Assembly (NCBI RefSeq): GCF_965230805.1 | Contig: NZ_OZ246019.1 | Coordinates: forward strand, 124,001 to 188,000 | From: Marinifilum sp965230805 | GTDB lineage: Bacteria; Bacteroidota; Bacteroidia; Bacteroidales; Marinifilaceae | Length of the DNA stretch: 64,000 bases | Direction: 5' to 3' | Part shown: in pieces, positions 1-7,747 of the stretch | Position numbering within the stretch: the stretch's first letter is position 1 | How the letters are laid out: each line of letters opens with the position of its first letter | Translations under genes and position numbers: made by a program | The notes under the pieces: model-generated | Seen by the model: the letters and a program-made list of their open reading frames with translations, nothing else | What the model was told of the DNA's origin: nothing | Database searches by the model: none

Positions 1-1287
1 ATAAAGCGTGTTATTCTTACTTAGGAAACTACGAATCATGATGGCCTGATTTACTTCTCCATTAAAGCCAAGCGCACCAATGCAACCACCATAAAAACCT
101 CGTGCTGTTGGTTCATAATCATCAATCAATTGCATGGCACGATATTTTGGTGCTCCTGATAAAGTTCCTGCAGGGAAAGTATCGCCCATCAAGCGGAATG
201 CATTATAATCATCAGGCAATTCCCCGGATACTTTCGACACTAGGTGAATTACATGCGAAAAATATTGCACCTCGCAAAAGGTTTCTACTTTAATGTTTTG
301 CGCATTACGACTCAAGTCGTTTCGAGCAAGGTCTACCAACATCACATGTTCACTCTTCTCTTTTTCATCCTTAATCAATTCCTCAGCCAAAGCTGCATCT
401 TTTATCGAATCTCCAGTTCTTCTAAAAGTTCCGGCAATTGGATGGATGTAAGCTTTCTTGTTTTGGATCTCAATTTGAGCTTCAGGTGAAGAACCCATAA
501 TACGGTATGATCCATAGTCGAAATAAAACAAATAAGGTGACGGATTAATAGATCGTAAGGCACGATACAAATTAAAATCATCACCTTTATAGTCTTGAGA
601 AAACTGTCTTGACAAAACAATCTGAAAAACATCGCCTCTTCTGCAATGCTGTTTTCCCTTACTTACCATATTTTTGTAGGCCTGATCAGTCATATTCGAC
701 CGTTCTTCTCCTTCCAACGAAAACCGAAAAGCTGGTAAATTCCTGTTTCTCAACAAGTCTGAAACTTCTCTCAATCTAGACTCATTTCCATTCTCCACTA
801 ACTCAACAAGTTTTAAAGTGTTGTTAAAATGATTTACTTCGATGATGAAACGATATAGAGAATATCTCATCTGTGGAATTCCAGACTGTTTCTTATTTAA
901 ATTAAACTCTAAATCTTCGAAAAAAGGGACTGAATCGTAAGCATTGTAACCAAACAGTGCATTTGCTTTGCTTACATTTTCACTGTCTTCCAAATCGAAT
1001 TGATTCACAAATGCCTTCAATCGATCTGAAACAAATCTTTTGCCTTTTCCTCTGGCATCAATTTGTTGCTTGTTTCCGAAAACCTCTTCAATCAGATCTC
1101 CATCATTTAATTGAATGTTTGCAATTGGTTCTAAAGCAATAAATGAACTTGCATTCTCAGGGATATGATAATCAGAGCTCTCTAAAAGAATGGCTCCAGG
1201 AAAACGATCTCGAAGCTTTAGATACATACTTACAGGAGTGATAACATCGGCAAGCATTTCTTTTTTTAGGTACTTAAATCTTATCAT
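1..1287 (-). CDS. trpE: Anthranilate synthase component I (partial, 3' end outside window)
   Basis: It makes anthranilate from chorismate with glutamine-derived ammonia, the first step of tryptophan synthesis. The frame is open from the ATG at 1287 to the window edge (429 codons). Residues 34-37 read LLES, the family motif linked to tryptophan feedback inhibition. Near the visible C-terminal end are the chorismate-binding signatures HPIAGTFRRTG, KEKSEHVMLVDLARND and FPAGTLSGAPK followed by YGGCIGALGFNGEVNQAIMI. LLES and the tryptophan leader upstream favour trpE over pabB. The remaining trp genes would lie beyond the left edge. Confidence 0.95.
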   Translation of the reverse strand, partial: MIRFKYLKKEMLADVITPVSMYLKLRDRFPGAILLESSDYHIPENASSFIALEPIANIQLNDGDLIEEVFGNKQQIDARGKGKRFVSDRLKAFVNQFDLEDSENVSKANALFGYNAYDSVPFFEDLEFNLNKKQSGIPQMRYSLYRFIIEVNHFNNTLKLVELVENGNESRLREVSDLLRNRNLPAFRFSLEGEERSNMTDQAYKNMVSKGKQHCRRGDVFQIVLSRQFSQDYKGDDFNLYRALRSINPSPYLFYFDYGSYRIMGSSPEAQIEIQNKKAYIHPIAGTFRRTGDSIKDAALAEELIKDEKEKSEHVMLVDLARNDLSRNAQNIKVETFCEVQYFSHVIHLVSKVSGELPDDYNAFRLMGDTFPAGTLSGAPKYRAMQLIDDYEPTARGFYGGCIGALGFNGEVNQAIMIRSFLSKNNTLY

Positions 1288-1312
1288 GACTAATAGTTAT
1301 TTACAAATTGAT

Positions 1313-1349
1313 ACAAAAAAAGCGACCTACTGAGTTTCAGTAGGCCGCT
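1313..1349 (-). terminator. Trp attenuator terminator hairpin
   Basis: Read on the minus strand this is a 12-bp stem (AGCGGCCTACTG with CAGTAGGTCGCT, one G-U pair), a 5-nt loop and a run of seven T. It lies between the leader peptide stop (1376) and the trpE start (1287), where a premature terminator belongs. I did not find a convincing antiterminator partner. Confidence 0.85.
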
Positions 1350-1375
1350 TGCTTTATCTTTTCCTTCTATTGAAT

Positions 1376-1462
1376 TTAGCACATACGGAGGACACTTCTG
1401 CTCATGATATTTGAGAGATTACAGATGTGCCACCACCAATATTTATTATTCAATCCGAACAT
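1376..1462 (-). CDS. trpL: Tryptophan leader peptide
   Basis: A 28-codon ORF on the minus strand, too short for normal gene calling. It starts MFGLNNKYWWWHIC, so codons 9-11 are three consecutive TGG. It ends 27 nt before the attenuator hairpin and follows a consensus promoter by about 20 nt. By analogy with known trp leaders, a ribosome stalled at the Trp codons when charged tRNA-Trp is scarce would let transcription proceed into trpE. The codon run, position and hairpin are seen; the mechanism is inferred from family knowledge. Confidence 0.85.
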   Translation of the reverse strand: MFGLNNKYWWWHICNLSNIMSRSVLRMC

Positions 1463-1482
1463 TTTTTCTGTTTTTGTCTTCA

Positions 1483-1515
1483 CAAATCTAATGAATTATT
1501 TTTTCAATATCCAAA
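1483..1515 (-). promoter_or_regulatory. Bacteroidota-type promoter of trpL-trpE
   Basis: The minus strand has TTTG (1515-1512), a 21-nt spacer and TAGATTTG (1490-1483), an exact fit to the Bacteroidota primary sigma consensus TTTG / TAnnTTTG. Transcription would start near 1476, about 14 nt before the leader ATG. Confidence 0.65.
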
Positions 1516-1838
1516 CGCTAGTTTTCAATTTTTTTTAATTTTATACCCATAAAAACCCCTGCATAGCCTATAAGTGTTGCACTTTAAAACAAATGTGTCT
1601 TTTTTATTAATTTTTTATTCCTAATCCCACTTTTATATTATTTACCCAACACCTTATCCTAAAAGGGATAAAGTAATAAAAAGCACTTTTTTTTCATTAC
1701 CACCCCCAATATCCAATAATACTATTCCTAGAAAACTATTTTTTCCTATCGAAGGCTACACCCCTGTTTTTACAGGCAAAAGAATGAGCTAGATTCATCC
1801 AACCAAACGTTAACATTACATTAAGCGATTGATTTAAA

Positions 1839-1869
1839 TTTGCAAGTAAAAAATTAATTCCTACATTTG
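1839..1869 (+). promoter_or_regulatory. Bacteroidota-type promoter of the aromatic operon
   Basis: TTTG (1839-1842), a 19-nt spacer and TACATTTG (1862-1869) match the Bacteroidota consensus. Transcription would begin near 1876, about 20 nt before the first leader ATG. I see no second promoter between the two leader units, so both attenuators probably act on one transcript. Confidence 0.65.
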
Positions 1870-1895
1870 ACAGAGAATAAACGTTCAAAACAGTA

Positions 1896-1964
1896 ATGAA
1901 AACAGTATCTACATACACTTCTAACTATTTCTATTTTTGGTTTTACTTTTATCCAACAAGATAA
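1896..1964 (+). CDS. Aromatic leader peptide 1 (Tyr/Phe/Trp run)
   Basis: A 22-codon ORF whose core reads NYFYFWFYFYP: nine consecutive aromatic codons (four Tyr, four Phe, one Trp), ending in TAA at 1962. Its position, just after a consensus promoter and just before an intrinsic terminator, is that of an attenuation leader peptide. It resembles pheL-type leaders in logic but would sense Tyr and Phe together. The peptide probably has no function other than being translated. Confidence 0.85.
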   Translation: MKTVSTYTSNYFYFWFYFYPTR

Positions 1965-2037
1965 GGGCAAGAATTGATATGTAATAATACGAAAAAAATA
2001 AATCAAAGGTCTTGCCCAACAGGTAAGACCTTTTTTT
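1965..2037 (+). terminator. Attenuator 1: antiterminator segment and terminator hairpin
   Basis: The terminator stem pairs 2005-2016 with 2022-2033 (12 bp, one G-U) with a 5-nt loop and is followed by a T tract (2031-2037). GGGCAAGA at 1965-1972, directly after the leader stop codon, is exactly complementary to TCTTGCCC at 2010-2017 in the 5' arm. A ribosome stalled in the aromatic run would leave 1965-1972 free for this antiterminator, while a ribosome finishing at the stop would cover it and allow termination. Confidence 0.8.
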
Positions 2038-2051
2038 AAATATATTGAAGA

Positions 2052-2135
2052 ATGAGTAACAAAGCATTTACATACCGATTTTACTTTTATTATTTCTGGT
2101 TTATCACAAATCGGGCGGGATGCCTTATACCATAA
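2052..2135 (+). CDS. Aromatic leader peptide 2 (Tyr/Phe/Trp run)
   Basis: A 27-codon ORF beginning MSNKAFTYRFYFYYFWF, with ten aromatic codons in the first 17 (five Phe, four Tyr, one Trp). It lies between terminator 1 and terminator 2, in the same order as the first unit. The sequence around the aromatic run resembles leader 1, so the unit may have arisen by duplication. Confidence 0.85.
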   Translation: MSNKAFTYRFYFYYFWFITNRAGCLIP

Positions 2136-2187
2136 CTCAAATAAAAAAGTATAAAAAATCCTGCCTGAAAAGAGCAGGATTTTTTTT
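2112..2187 (+). terminator. Attenuator 2: antiterminator segment and terminator hairpin
   Basis: The terminator is AATCCTGC (2157-2164) paired with GCAGGATT (2174-2181) and a run of eight T. CGGGCGGGAT at 2112-2121, in the last codons of leader 2, can pair over all ten positions with ATCCTGCCTG at 2158-2167 (two G-U pairs), which would block the terminator. This mirrors attenuator 1 with different sequences. The aminotransferase ATG follows 36 nt after the T tract. Confidence 0.8.
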
Positions 2188-2223
2188 GAATATGCAAAAC
2201 CAAAATTTTAACAAACAATTGAA

Positions 2224-3387
2224 ATGATTCAACCAGCTAACAGAACCCATGTTATTAAAGAGTATTACTTTTCGATAAAACTAAAGGAGATTGCTCGCAT
2301 GAACAAGGGTGAAGTAAAAGTTTTAAACCTTGGCATTGGTGATCCTGACATGACTCCCTCGGAAGACACCTGGAATACATTGAAAGAAGCCTGTATTCAT
2401 CCCAAAAGTCATGGATACCAAAGCTACCAAGGAATTCCTGCACTGCGCCAAGGATTTTCGGAATGGTATAAAACTTACTTTGATGCAGATATCAATCCGG
2501 ATAATGAAGTTCTTCCTCTTATGGGTTCAAAAGAAGGCATCATGATCACCTCTTTGGCCTACCTGAACGAAGGTGATGAAGTTTTAATTGCAGATCCTTC
2601 CTATCCCACCTATAAGTCGGTAACAAATTTACTAGGAGGTAAAATCATTTCTTATCCACTTAGTGAAGAACAAAACTGGCAACCAGATCTTGATGAATTG
2701 GAAAAAAGAGATTTAACGAAGGTAAAAATGATGTGGATCAATTATCCACATATGCCAACAGGAGCAAGAGCGAGTAAAGAATTGTTGGAAAAGATTGTTG
2801 CATTTGGCAGAAAGCACGAAGTATTGATTGTAAATGATAATCCGTACAGTTTTATACTCAATGATCAACCTGTGAGCATCATGAGCGTAGAAGGTGCTAA
2901 AGATTGTTGCCTTGAGTTAAACTCTTTAAGCAAGTCACACAATATGCCAGGATGGAGAGTAGGAATGATCTGCGGAAGCAAAGAGCTTCTTGCACCTGTT
3001 TTAAAGGTAAAAACCAATATGGATTCAGGAATGTTCTATCCGGTTCAGAAAGCTGCTATTAAAGCATTAAGCCATGACAAAAGCTGGTACGAATCCATCA
3101 ATCAGGTTTATAAAAACAGAAGAGAACTGGTGTTTTCATTAATGAACTTGATTAATTGTAAGCCAAGTGCCAATCAGACTGGAATGTTTGTTTGGGCTTC
3201 AATTCCCGATCAATGCAGCGATTGTTACGAATTGAGTGATGAAATATTAAAACAAGCGAAGGTATTTATTACTCCTGGAGGAATTTTTGGAGAACAGGGA
3301 AAAAGATATATCAGAATTTCTTTATGCAGCAGTGAATCTGTAATTAATGACGCAATTCAACGTATCAAAAAATTAAGAAAAAAATAA
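2224..3387 (+). CDS. PLP-dependent aminotransferase class I/II, probably aromatic
   Basis: A fold-type I aminotransferase of normal length (387 aa). NYPHMPTG (173-180), NDNPYSF (204-210) and the Schiff-base lysine Lys237 in SLSKSHNMPGWRVG are the expected cofactor-binding elements. As first gene of an operon with tyrA and DAHP synthase-chorismate mutase, behind Tyr/Phe attenuators, it most likely moves the amino group onto 4-hydroxyphenylpyruvate or phenylpyruvate. The fold is sure; the substrate comes from context, since relatives also act on aspartate or diaminopimelate. tyrA starts 4 nt after its stop. Confidence 0.9.
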   Translation: MIQPANRTHVIKEYYFSIKLKEIARMNKGEVKVLNLGIGDPDMTPSEDTWNTLKEACIHPKSHGYQSYQGIPALRQGFSEWYKTYFDADINPDNEVLPLMGSKEGIMITSLAYLNEGDEVLIADPSYPTYKSVTNLLGGKIISYPLSEEQNWQPDLDELEKRDLTKVKMMWINYPHMPTGARASKELLEKIVAFGRKHEVLIVNDNPYSFILNDQPVSIMSVEGAKDCCLELNSLSKSHNMPGWRVGMICGSKELLAPVLKVKTNMDSGMFYPVQKAAIKALSHDKSWYESINQVYKNRRELVFSLMNLINCKPSANQTGMFVWASIPDQCSDCYELSDEILKQAKVFITPGGIFGEQGKRYIRISLCSSESVINDAIQRIKKLRKK

Positions 3388-3391
3388 AACA

Positions 3392-4288
3392 ATGATAGTT
3401 TCAGTAATAGGGTTAGGATTAATTGGAGGGTCGATTGCTTTAGACCTAAAGCAACGAGGATTTGCCAGCAAGATAATTGGGGTTGATAATAATCCTATGC
3501 ATGCGCATCAGGCAAAAAAGCTAGGTTTGACAGATGAGATTCAGGATTTGAAAACGGCCGTTGAATCATCGCATTTGGTTATTCTTGCCATACCTGTAAA
3601 TGCGTGCATTAAAGCAATGCCTCAAATCATGGATATGGTAGATCAGCAAATTGTAACCGATTTGGGATCGACCAAGGAACAATTGATAGAATCAATAGCA
3701 GATCATCCCAAAAGAAAGCAGTATGTTCCGGCTCACCCAATGGCAGGAACCGAATTCTCTGGTCCGAAAGCAGCACATGCAGGACTGTTTGATGGCAAAT
3801 GTTCTATTATTTGTAATCCTGAAGACTCGGATAAAGATGCCGTTAACATGATTACTGACATGTTTCATACCTTACAAATGCGATGTGTGTACATGGATGC
3901 AGAGGTACATGACAGACAAGCAGCCTATGTTTCTCATCTTTCGCACATCAGTGCATTTGCACTTTCCATTACCGTATTGCAAAAGGAAAAGAAAGACAAA
4001 CACATTTTTGAATTGGCAAGTGGTGGTTTCGACTCCACGGTTCGATTGGCAAAAAGTTCGGCCGAAATGTGGACTCCTATTTTCAACCAGAACAAGAAAA
4101 ATCTTAGCAAAGTTCTTCAAAAATACATTGATACATTGCAAGAATTTAAAGACAAAATTGAAGCTGATGATTTGGCTGGTGTCGACAATTTAATCCATGA
4201 AGCAAACGATATTAGCAGAGTTTTGGATGAAAAAGAACGCAATGAAGCTGAAACCATAAAAAAGGCAAAAAAGAAAAGAAGAGCATAG
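3392..4288 (+). CDS. tyrA: Prephenate dehydrogenase
   Basis: It oxidises prephenate with NAD(P) to 4-hydroxyphenylpyruvate in tyrosine synthesis. The N-terminus has the Rossmann motif GLGLIGG (7-13). His115 lies in VPAHPMAGTEFSGP, the substrate-binding histidine region of TyrA. The length (298 aa) is that of a TyrA without a fused chorismate mutase or ACT domain. The mutase is fused to the next gene instead. The C-terminus ends in a basic KKAKKKRRA tail. Confidence 0.93.
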   Translation: MIVSVIGLGLIGGSIALDLKQRGFASKIIGVDNNPMHAHQAKKLGLTDEIQDLKTAVESSHLVILAIPVNACIKAMPQIMDMVDQQIVTDLGSTKEQLIESIADHPKRKQYVPAHPMAGTEFSGPKAAHAGLFDGKCSIICNPEDSDKDAVNMITDMFHTLQMRCVYMDAEVHDRQAAYVSHLSHISAFALSITVLQKEKKDKHIFELASGGFDSTVRLAKSSAEMWTPIFNQNKKNLSKVLQKYIDTLQEFKDKIEADDLAGVDNLIHEANDISRVLDEKERNEAETIKKAKKKRRA

Positions 4289-4414
4289 AAAAAAAGCAAA
4301 AGAAATCAATTAAAGCCTTTAACTAATCATTTAAAATACATTAACAGAATACAATCTGAAATTAATATTACACCAAATTTTTAATCACTCGAAAAGAGTT
4401 AACACCAGAACAGC

Positions 4415-5503
4415 ATGAACAAGACAATTGAAGTTGCAGACCTTAGCACTTGGCCAATCAAAAATGCAGACAGGCCATTAATTATTGGGGGACCATGTAG
4501 TGCAGAAACAGAAGAACAAGTATTGGAAACGGCAAAAGGAATAAAAGCAGCAGGTATTCCAATTTTCCGTGCAGGCATATGGAAACCCAGAACACGTCCG
4601 AACAGTTTCGAAGGAATTGGAGCACAGGGTTTAATATGGTTGCAAAAAGTTAAAGCAGAAACAGGAATGTTGACTGCAACCGAAGTTGCCAATGCAAAGC
4701 ATGTAGAATTGGCGCTTGGTGCCGGAGTTGATATTCTTTGGATTGGAGCCAGAACAACGGTAAATCCTTTCGCAGTGCAGGAAATTGCCGATGCATTGCG
4801 CGGAAAAGACATTCCGGTATTGGTAAAAAATCCTATTAATCCCGATTTGGAATTATGGATTGGTGCAATTGAACGATTAAGCGCTGCAGGCATTACCAAA
4901 TTGGCTGCCATTCACCGTGGATTCTCGACCTACCAAAAATTAAAATACCGAAACGATCCTCAATGGCAAATTCCTATTGAGTTAAAAAGAAGAATGCCAA
5001 ACTTGCCTATTTTCTGTGATCCTAGTCATATTACCGGAGACAGAAATTTATTGGATGTTGTAACTCAGAAAGCCATGGATCTGAATTATGAAGGTTTAAT
5101 TATTGAATCGCACTGTAAACCTGAAGAAGCCTGGAGTGATGCAAAACAACAATTGACCCCCAAATCACTTGAAGAACTTTTAGCTAACTTAGTGCTTCGT
5201 GATCCTGAAGCTGACAATGAAGTAATCAATAATACATTGGGCGAACTTAGACATCTGATTGATGATTTCGATCAGAAACTTTTGGAATTACTGGAAAATA
5301 GAATGCAGGTTGCAAAAACAATTGGTCATTACAAAAAGGAAAACAATATTACTGTATTGCAAAATAAACGTTGGGGACAGATTTTGGAGAAAAGTCTGGA
5401 AAATGGAAAGAAAAAAGGATTCAGTGAACAGTTCATCAACAACCTGTTCAAAGCAATTCACCAGGAATCCATCAACCAGCAGGAAGACATCATGAATTCG
5501 TAA
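4415..5503 (+). CDS. Bifunctional DAHP synthase / chorismate mutase
   Basis: The first domain (about 1-250) condenses phosphoenolpyruvate and erythrose 4-phosphate into DAHP, the entry to the shikimate pathway. It has IIGGPCSAET, RAGIWKPRTRPNSFEG, KNP, AAIHRGFST and FCDPSHITGDR as in the KDO8PS-like type I-beta enzymes. The second domain (about 268-350) is an AroQ chorismate mutase helix bundle starting LGELRHLIDDFDQKLLELL. The fusion joins pathway entry to the branch towards Tyr and Phe, and the mutase part is commonly the site of prephenate feedback in such fusions. This 362-aa layout is common in Bacteroidota. Confidence 0.94.
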   Translation: MNKTIEVADLSTWPIKNADRPLIIGGPCSAETEEQVLETAKGIKAAGIPIFRAGIWKPRTRPNSFEGIGAQGLIWLQKVKAETGMLTATEVANAKHVELALGAGVDILWIGARTTVNPFAVQEIADALRGKDIPVLVKNPINPDLELWIGAIERLSAAGITKLAAIHRGFSTYQKLKYRNDPQWQIPIELKRRMPNLPIFCDPSHITGDRNLLDVVTQKAMDLNYEGLIIESHCKPEEAWSDAKQQLTPKSLEELLANLVLRDPEADNEVINNTLGELRHLIDDFDQKLLELLENRMQVAKTIGHYKKENNITVLQNKRWGQILEKSLENGKKKGFSEQFINNLFKAIHQESINQQEDIMNS

Positions 5504-5514
5504 ACCAAGATTAA

Positions 5515-5564
5515 AGATTTTAGATATGAGAAATTGTTCAAATCAATTCTCATATCTAAAATCT
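5515..5564. repeat. Perfect 18-bp inverted repeat between DAHP synthase and aroB
   Basis: AGATTTTAGATATGAGAA (5515-5532) is the exact reverse complement of 5547-5564, with a 14-nt loop, and AAAATCTAAGATCT follows. No T tract follows, so it is not a good terminator. It looks like a dispersed intergenic palindrome or a hairpin affecting mRNA stability in the operon. Confidence 0.7.
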
Positions 5565-5587
5565 AAAATCTAAGATCTATTTAAATA

Positions 5588-6625
5588 ATGAAAAGCATAC
5601 ACATCGATAATCAAAACAGTACAATTTTGATTGGTGAATCCTATCTTAACACTAGAAAATACTTGCCTGAAAAGAAGTGCTTTTTAATTTGCGATGAAAA
5701 CATCTATGCTCATTACAAAAGTTTTGTTGATGAGTTTGAGCACATTATTATCGGCTGTGGTGAAGGAATAAAGACTTGGTCATCGGTAGAGAAAATTGTG
5801 GAAGAACTGCTTGCTGGTGGTGCAGACCGAAACTCGTACTTATTGGGAATGGGTGGCGGTTTGGTTTGTGATGTCACAGGCTTCGTAGCTTCAGTTTTCA
5901 TGAGAGGATTGCAGTTCGGATTCATCTCCACTTCTCTCCTATCCCAGGTTGATGCCAGTGTTGGCGGCAAAAATGGAATTAATTTTGGCAAACTCAAGAA
6001 TATGGTTGGTGTTTTTAATCCTCCACAGTTTGTGATATGCGATACGCAACTCTTAAAAACATTGCCTGAACGAGAAGTGAGAAGTGGCTTTGGAGAGGTA
6101 ATCAAACATGCTCTTATTAAGGATAAAGATCTTTTTAAGTTTTTGAAAGATAATCAGAATGCACTTCTGAACCTGGATTCTGAACTGATGGAAGATTTGA
6201 TTTACCGTGCAGTCTCTATCAAAACCGATGTGGTAAACAAGGATCCATTCGAGAAAGGTGAACGCAAGAAACTGAATTTTGGACACACCATTGGTCATGC
6301 CATCGAAAACAATTCTGGTTTAACACATGGCGAGGCGGTGTCAGTAGGAATGACTCTTGCAACCAAACTGTCAGAAGAAATGTGTGGGTTAGATATTGAA
6401 GAAAGCTCAGAGGTTATTGCACTTCTCAGAAAGTTCAGACTACCCGTTGATCATGAAGTTCCTGCAGAAACCATTAATGAATTTCTGATTAAAGACAAGA
6501 AAAAGAATCGATCATCAATCGATTTTATCTTACTAAACGGCATAGGAGAAGCTTGCATAAAGGCAATTCCGATTGAAGATTTAAAAAACAAAGTACATCA
6601 ATTGTGTGAATCGAAAGTAAAGTGA
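5588..6625 (+). CDS. aroB: 3-dehydroquinate synthase
   Basis: It converts DAHP to 3-dehydroquinate, the second shikimate step, using NAD and a divalent metal. Visible signatures are GMGGGLVCDVTGFVAS for nucleotide binding, GGKNGINFGKLKNMVG, and the metal ligands in FGEVIKHALI, FGHTIGHAIE and LTHGEAVSVGM. At 345 aa it is of normal length. It follows the DAHP synthase gene by 84 nt in the same direction, so the first two pathway steps are neighbours. Confidence 0.96.
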   Translation: MKSIHIDNQNSTILIGESYLNTRKYLPEKKCFLICDENIYAHYKSFVDEFEHIIIGCGEGIKTWSSVEKIVEELLAGGADRNSYLLGMGGGLVCDVTGFVASVFMRGLQFGFISTSLLSQVDASVGGKNGINFGKLKNMVGVFNPPQFVICDTQLLKTLPEREVRSGFGEVIKHALIKDKDLFKFLKDNQNALLNLDSELMEDLIYRAVSIKTDVVNKDPFEKGERKKLNFGHTIGHAIENNSGLTHGEAVSVGMTLATKLSEEMCGLDIEESSEVIALLRKFRLPVDHEVPAETINEFLIKDKKKNRSSIDFILLNGIGEACIKAIPIEDLKNKVHQLCESKVK

Positions 6626-6627
6626 TT

Positions 6628-6694
6628 GAAACGAGCATGATTAAAATAACGATTAAACACATAGGATAATGATTATTTTGATTTTGCGGCTTCC
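6628..6694. repeat. Intergenic hairpin repeat, copy A
   Basis: GAAACGAGCATGATTAAAAT and a partly complementary ATTATTTTGATTTTGCGGCTTC flank a short loop. The same unit occurs at 34995-35062, with similarity going on into the flank, and a more symmetric version lies at 22101-22169. All three are just downstream of a stop codon. Confidence 0.65.
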
Positions 6695-6724
6695 TTCTGA
6701 TAACGGAAAAAAATATAAACAGAA

Positions 6725-7156
6725 ATGATAATTGTTAGCTCCTGTTTGGCAGGCATAAAATGCAGGTACGATGGTCATCACAACTTGGTACCCGAAATCA
6801 GGGAACTGGTTTTATCGGGAAAAGCCATCCCTTTGTGTCCCGAAGAATTAGGAGGCTTACCTACTCCTCGAATCCCCTGCGAAATTGTAAAAGTTGAAAA
6901 TCAGTTAAAGGTAATGACAAAAGAACAAACTGATTACTCAAAACATTTCTTAATGGGAGCACAAAAAGTTGCCGATATTGCCAGAACTCTGGATTGCAAA
7001 CTAGCCATTTTAAAAGCCAATAGTCCGTCGTGCGAGTATGGAACGGTTTACGATGGCAGATTTACCGAAAAGAAAATCAAAGGAAATGGACTAACTGCCG
7101 AACAATTACTAAAGCAAGGTGTTGAAATTAAAAATGAATCAAACTTTAAATTGTAA
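6725..7156 (+). CDS. DUF523 family protein
   Basis: A 143-aa single-domain protein with the family start SSCLAGIKCRYDGHHN, CPEELGGLPTPR and a conserved LKANSPSCEYGTVYDG segment. The spaced cysteines suggest metal or redox chemistry, but no reaction is established for the family that I can name. It lies within the aromatic operon, 15 nt before a GNAT gene. A role in aromatic synthesis would be guesswork. Confidence 0.85.
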   Translation: MIIVSSCLAGIKCRYDGHHNLVPEIRELVLSGKAIPLCPEELGGLPTPRIPCEIVKVENQLKVMTKEQTDYSKHFLMGAQKVADIARTLDCKLAILKANSPSCEYGTVYDGRFTEKKIKGNGLTAEQLLKQGVEIKNESNFKL

Positions 7157-7171
7157 AATCAAAAAACAGCA

Positions 7172-7720
7172 ATGAAAATCGAAGCCTCTGCACACCTAAG
7201 CAAATCCGGCAAAGAAATCACGCTTCGTGAAGCAAGAATTTCAGATGCTCATTCCTTAAGAAAGTGCATTCTATCCTATATCAATGGACTTACCATTCCG
7301 TTTACAAGAGAGGAGTTTGATAAGTCTGATACCGAAATTGAAAACTGGATTAATGAGTTAAATTCTGCTCCAAACTGTTTATTACTAATTGCTGAATATG
7401 AGGATAGGATTATTGGCAATATTGATGTAACATCAAGCAGAAGAAGCATGCTTAAGCACACAGGATACATTAGTATGGGTGTGCATAAAAATTGGCAAAA
7501 CCAAGGTATTGGCTCCCTTCTGTTTCGGAAAATGATTAATGAGTATGAAAGAAATCAAGAAATTGAACTTTTATGGCTACAAGCATTTGGAACCAACTTG
7601 TCGGGTCTACACATGTACAGAAAATTTGGTTTTAACGAAAATGGCAGGCAAAAGAAATTCATAAAAACACATGATAACAAATACATCGACAATGTTATCA
7701 TGACGAAAGCATTAATTTAA
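7172..7720 (+). CDS. GNAT family N-acetyltransferase
   Basis: A 182-aa acetyl-CoA-dependent acetyltransferase. The acetyl-CoA loop is visible as NWQNQGIGSLLFRKM, preceded by the beta-4 strand with GYISMGVHK and followed by LQAFGTNLSGLHMYRKFGF. The substrate cannot be read from the sequence. It sits 15 nt after the DUF523 gene and 27 nt before aroC, so it is probably transcribed with the operon. Confidence 0.85.
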   Translation: MKIEASAHLSKSGKEITLREARISDAHSLRKCILSYINGLTIPFTREEFDKSDTEIENWINELNSAPNCLLLIAEYEDRIIGNIDVTSSRRSMLKHTGYISMGVHKNWQNQGIGSLLFRKMINEYERNQEIELLWLQAFGTNLSGLHMYRKFGFNENGRQKKFIKTHDNKYIDNVIMTKALI

Positions 7721-7747
7721 AGTACACAAGATTAACAAGCATAAAAT

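Noticed and set aside
244..1142. Several short plus-strand ORFs in the first 1.2 kb
   Set aside because: They are antisense to the open trpE frame, which has clear family motifs along its length.
1338..1462. An antiterminator pairing for the trp leader
   Set aside because: Only short, gapped complementarity to the terminator 5' arm was found, unlike the clear pairings in the two Tyr/Phe units, so I do not claim one.
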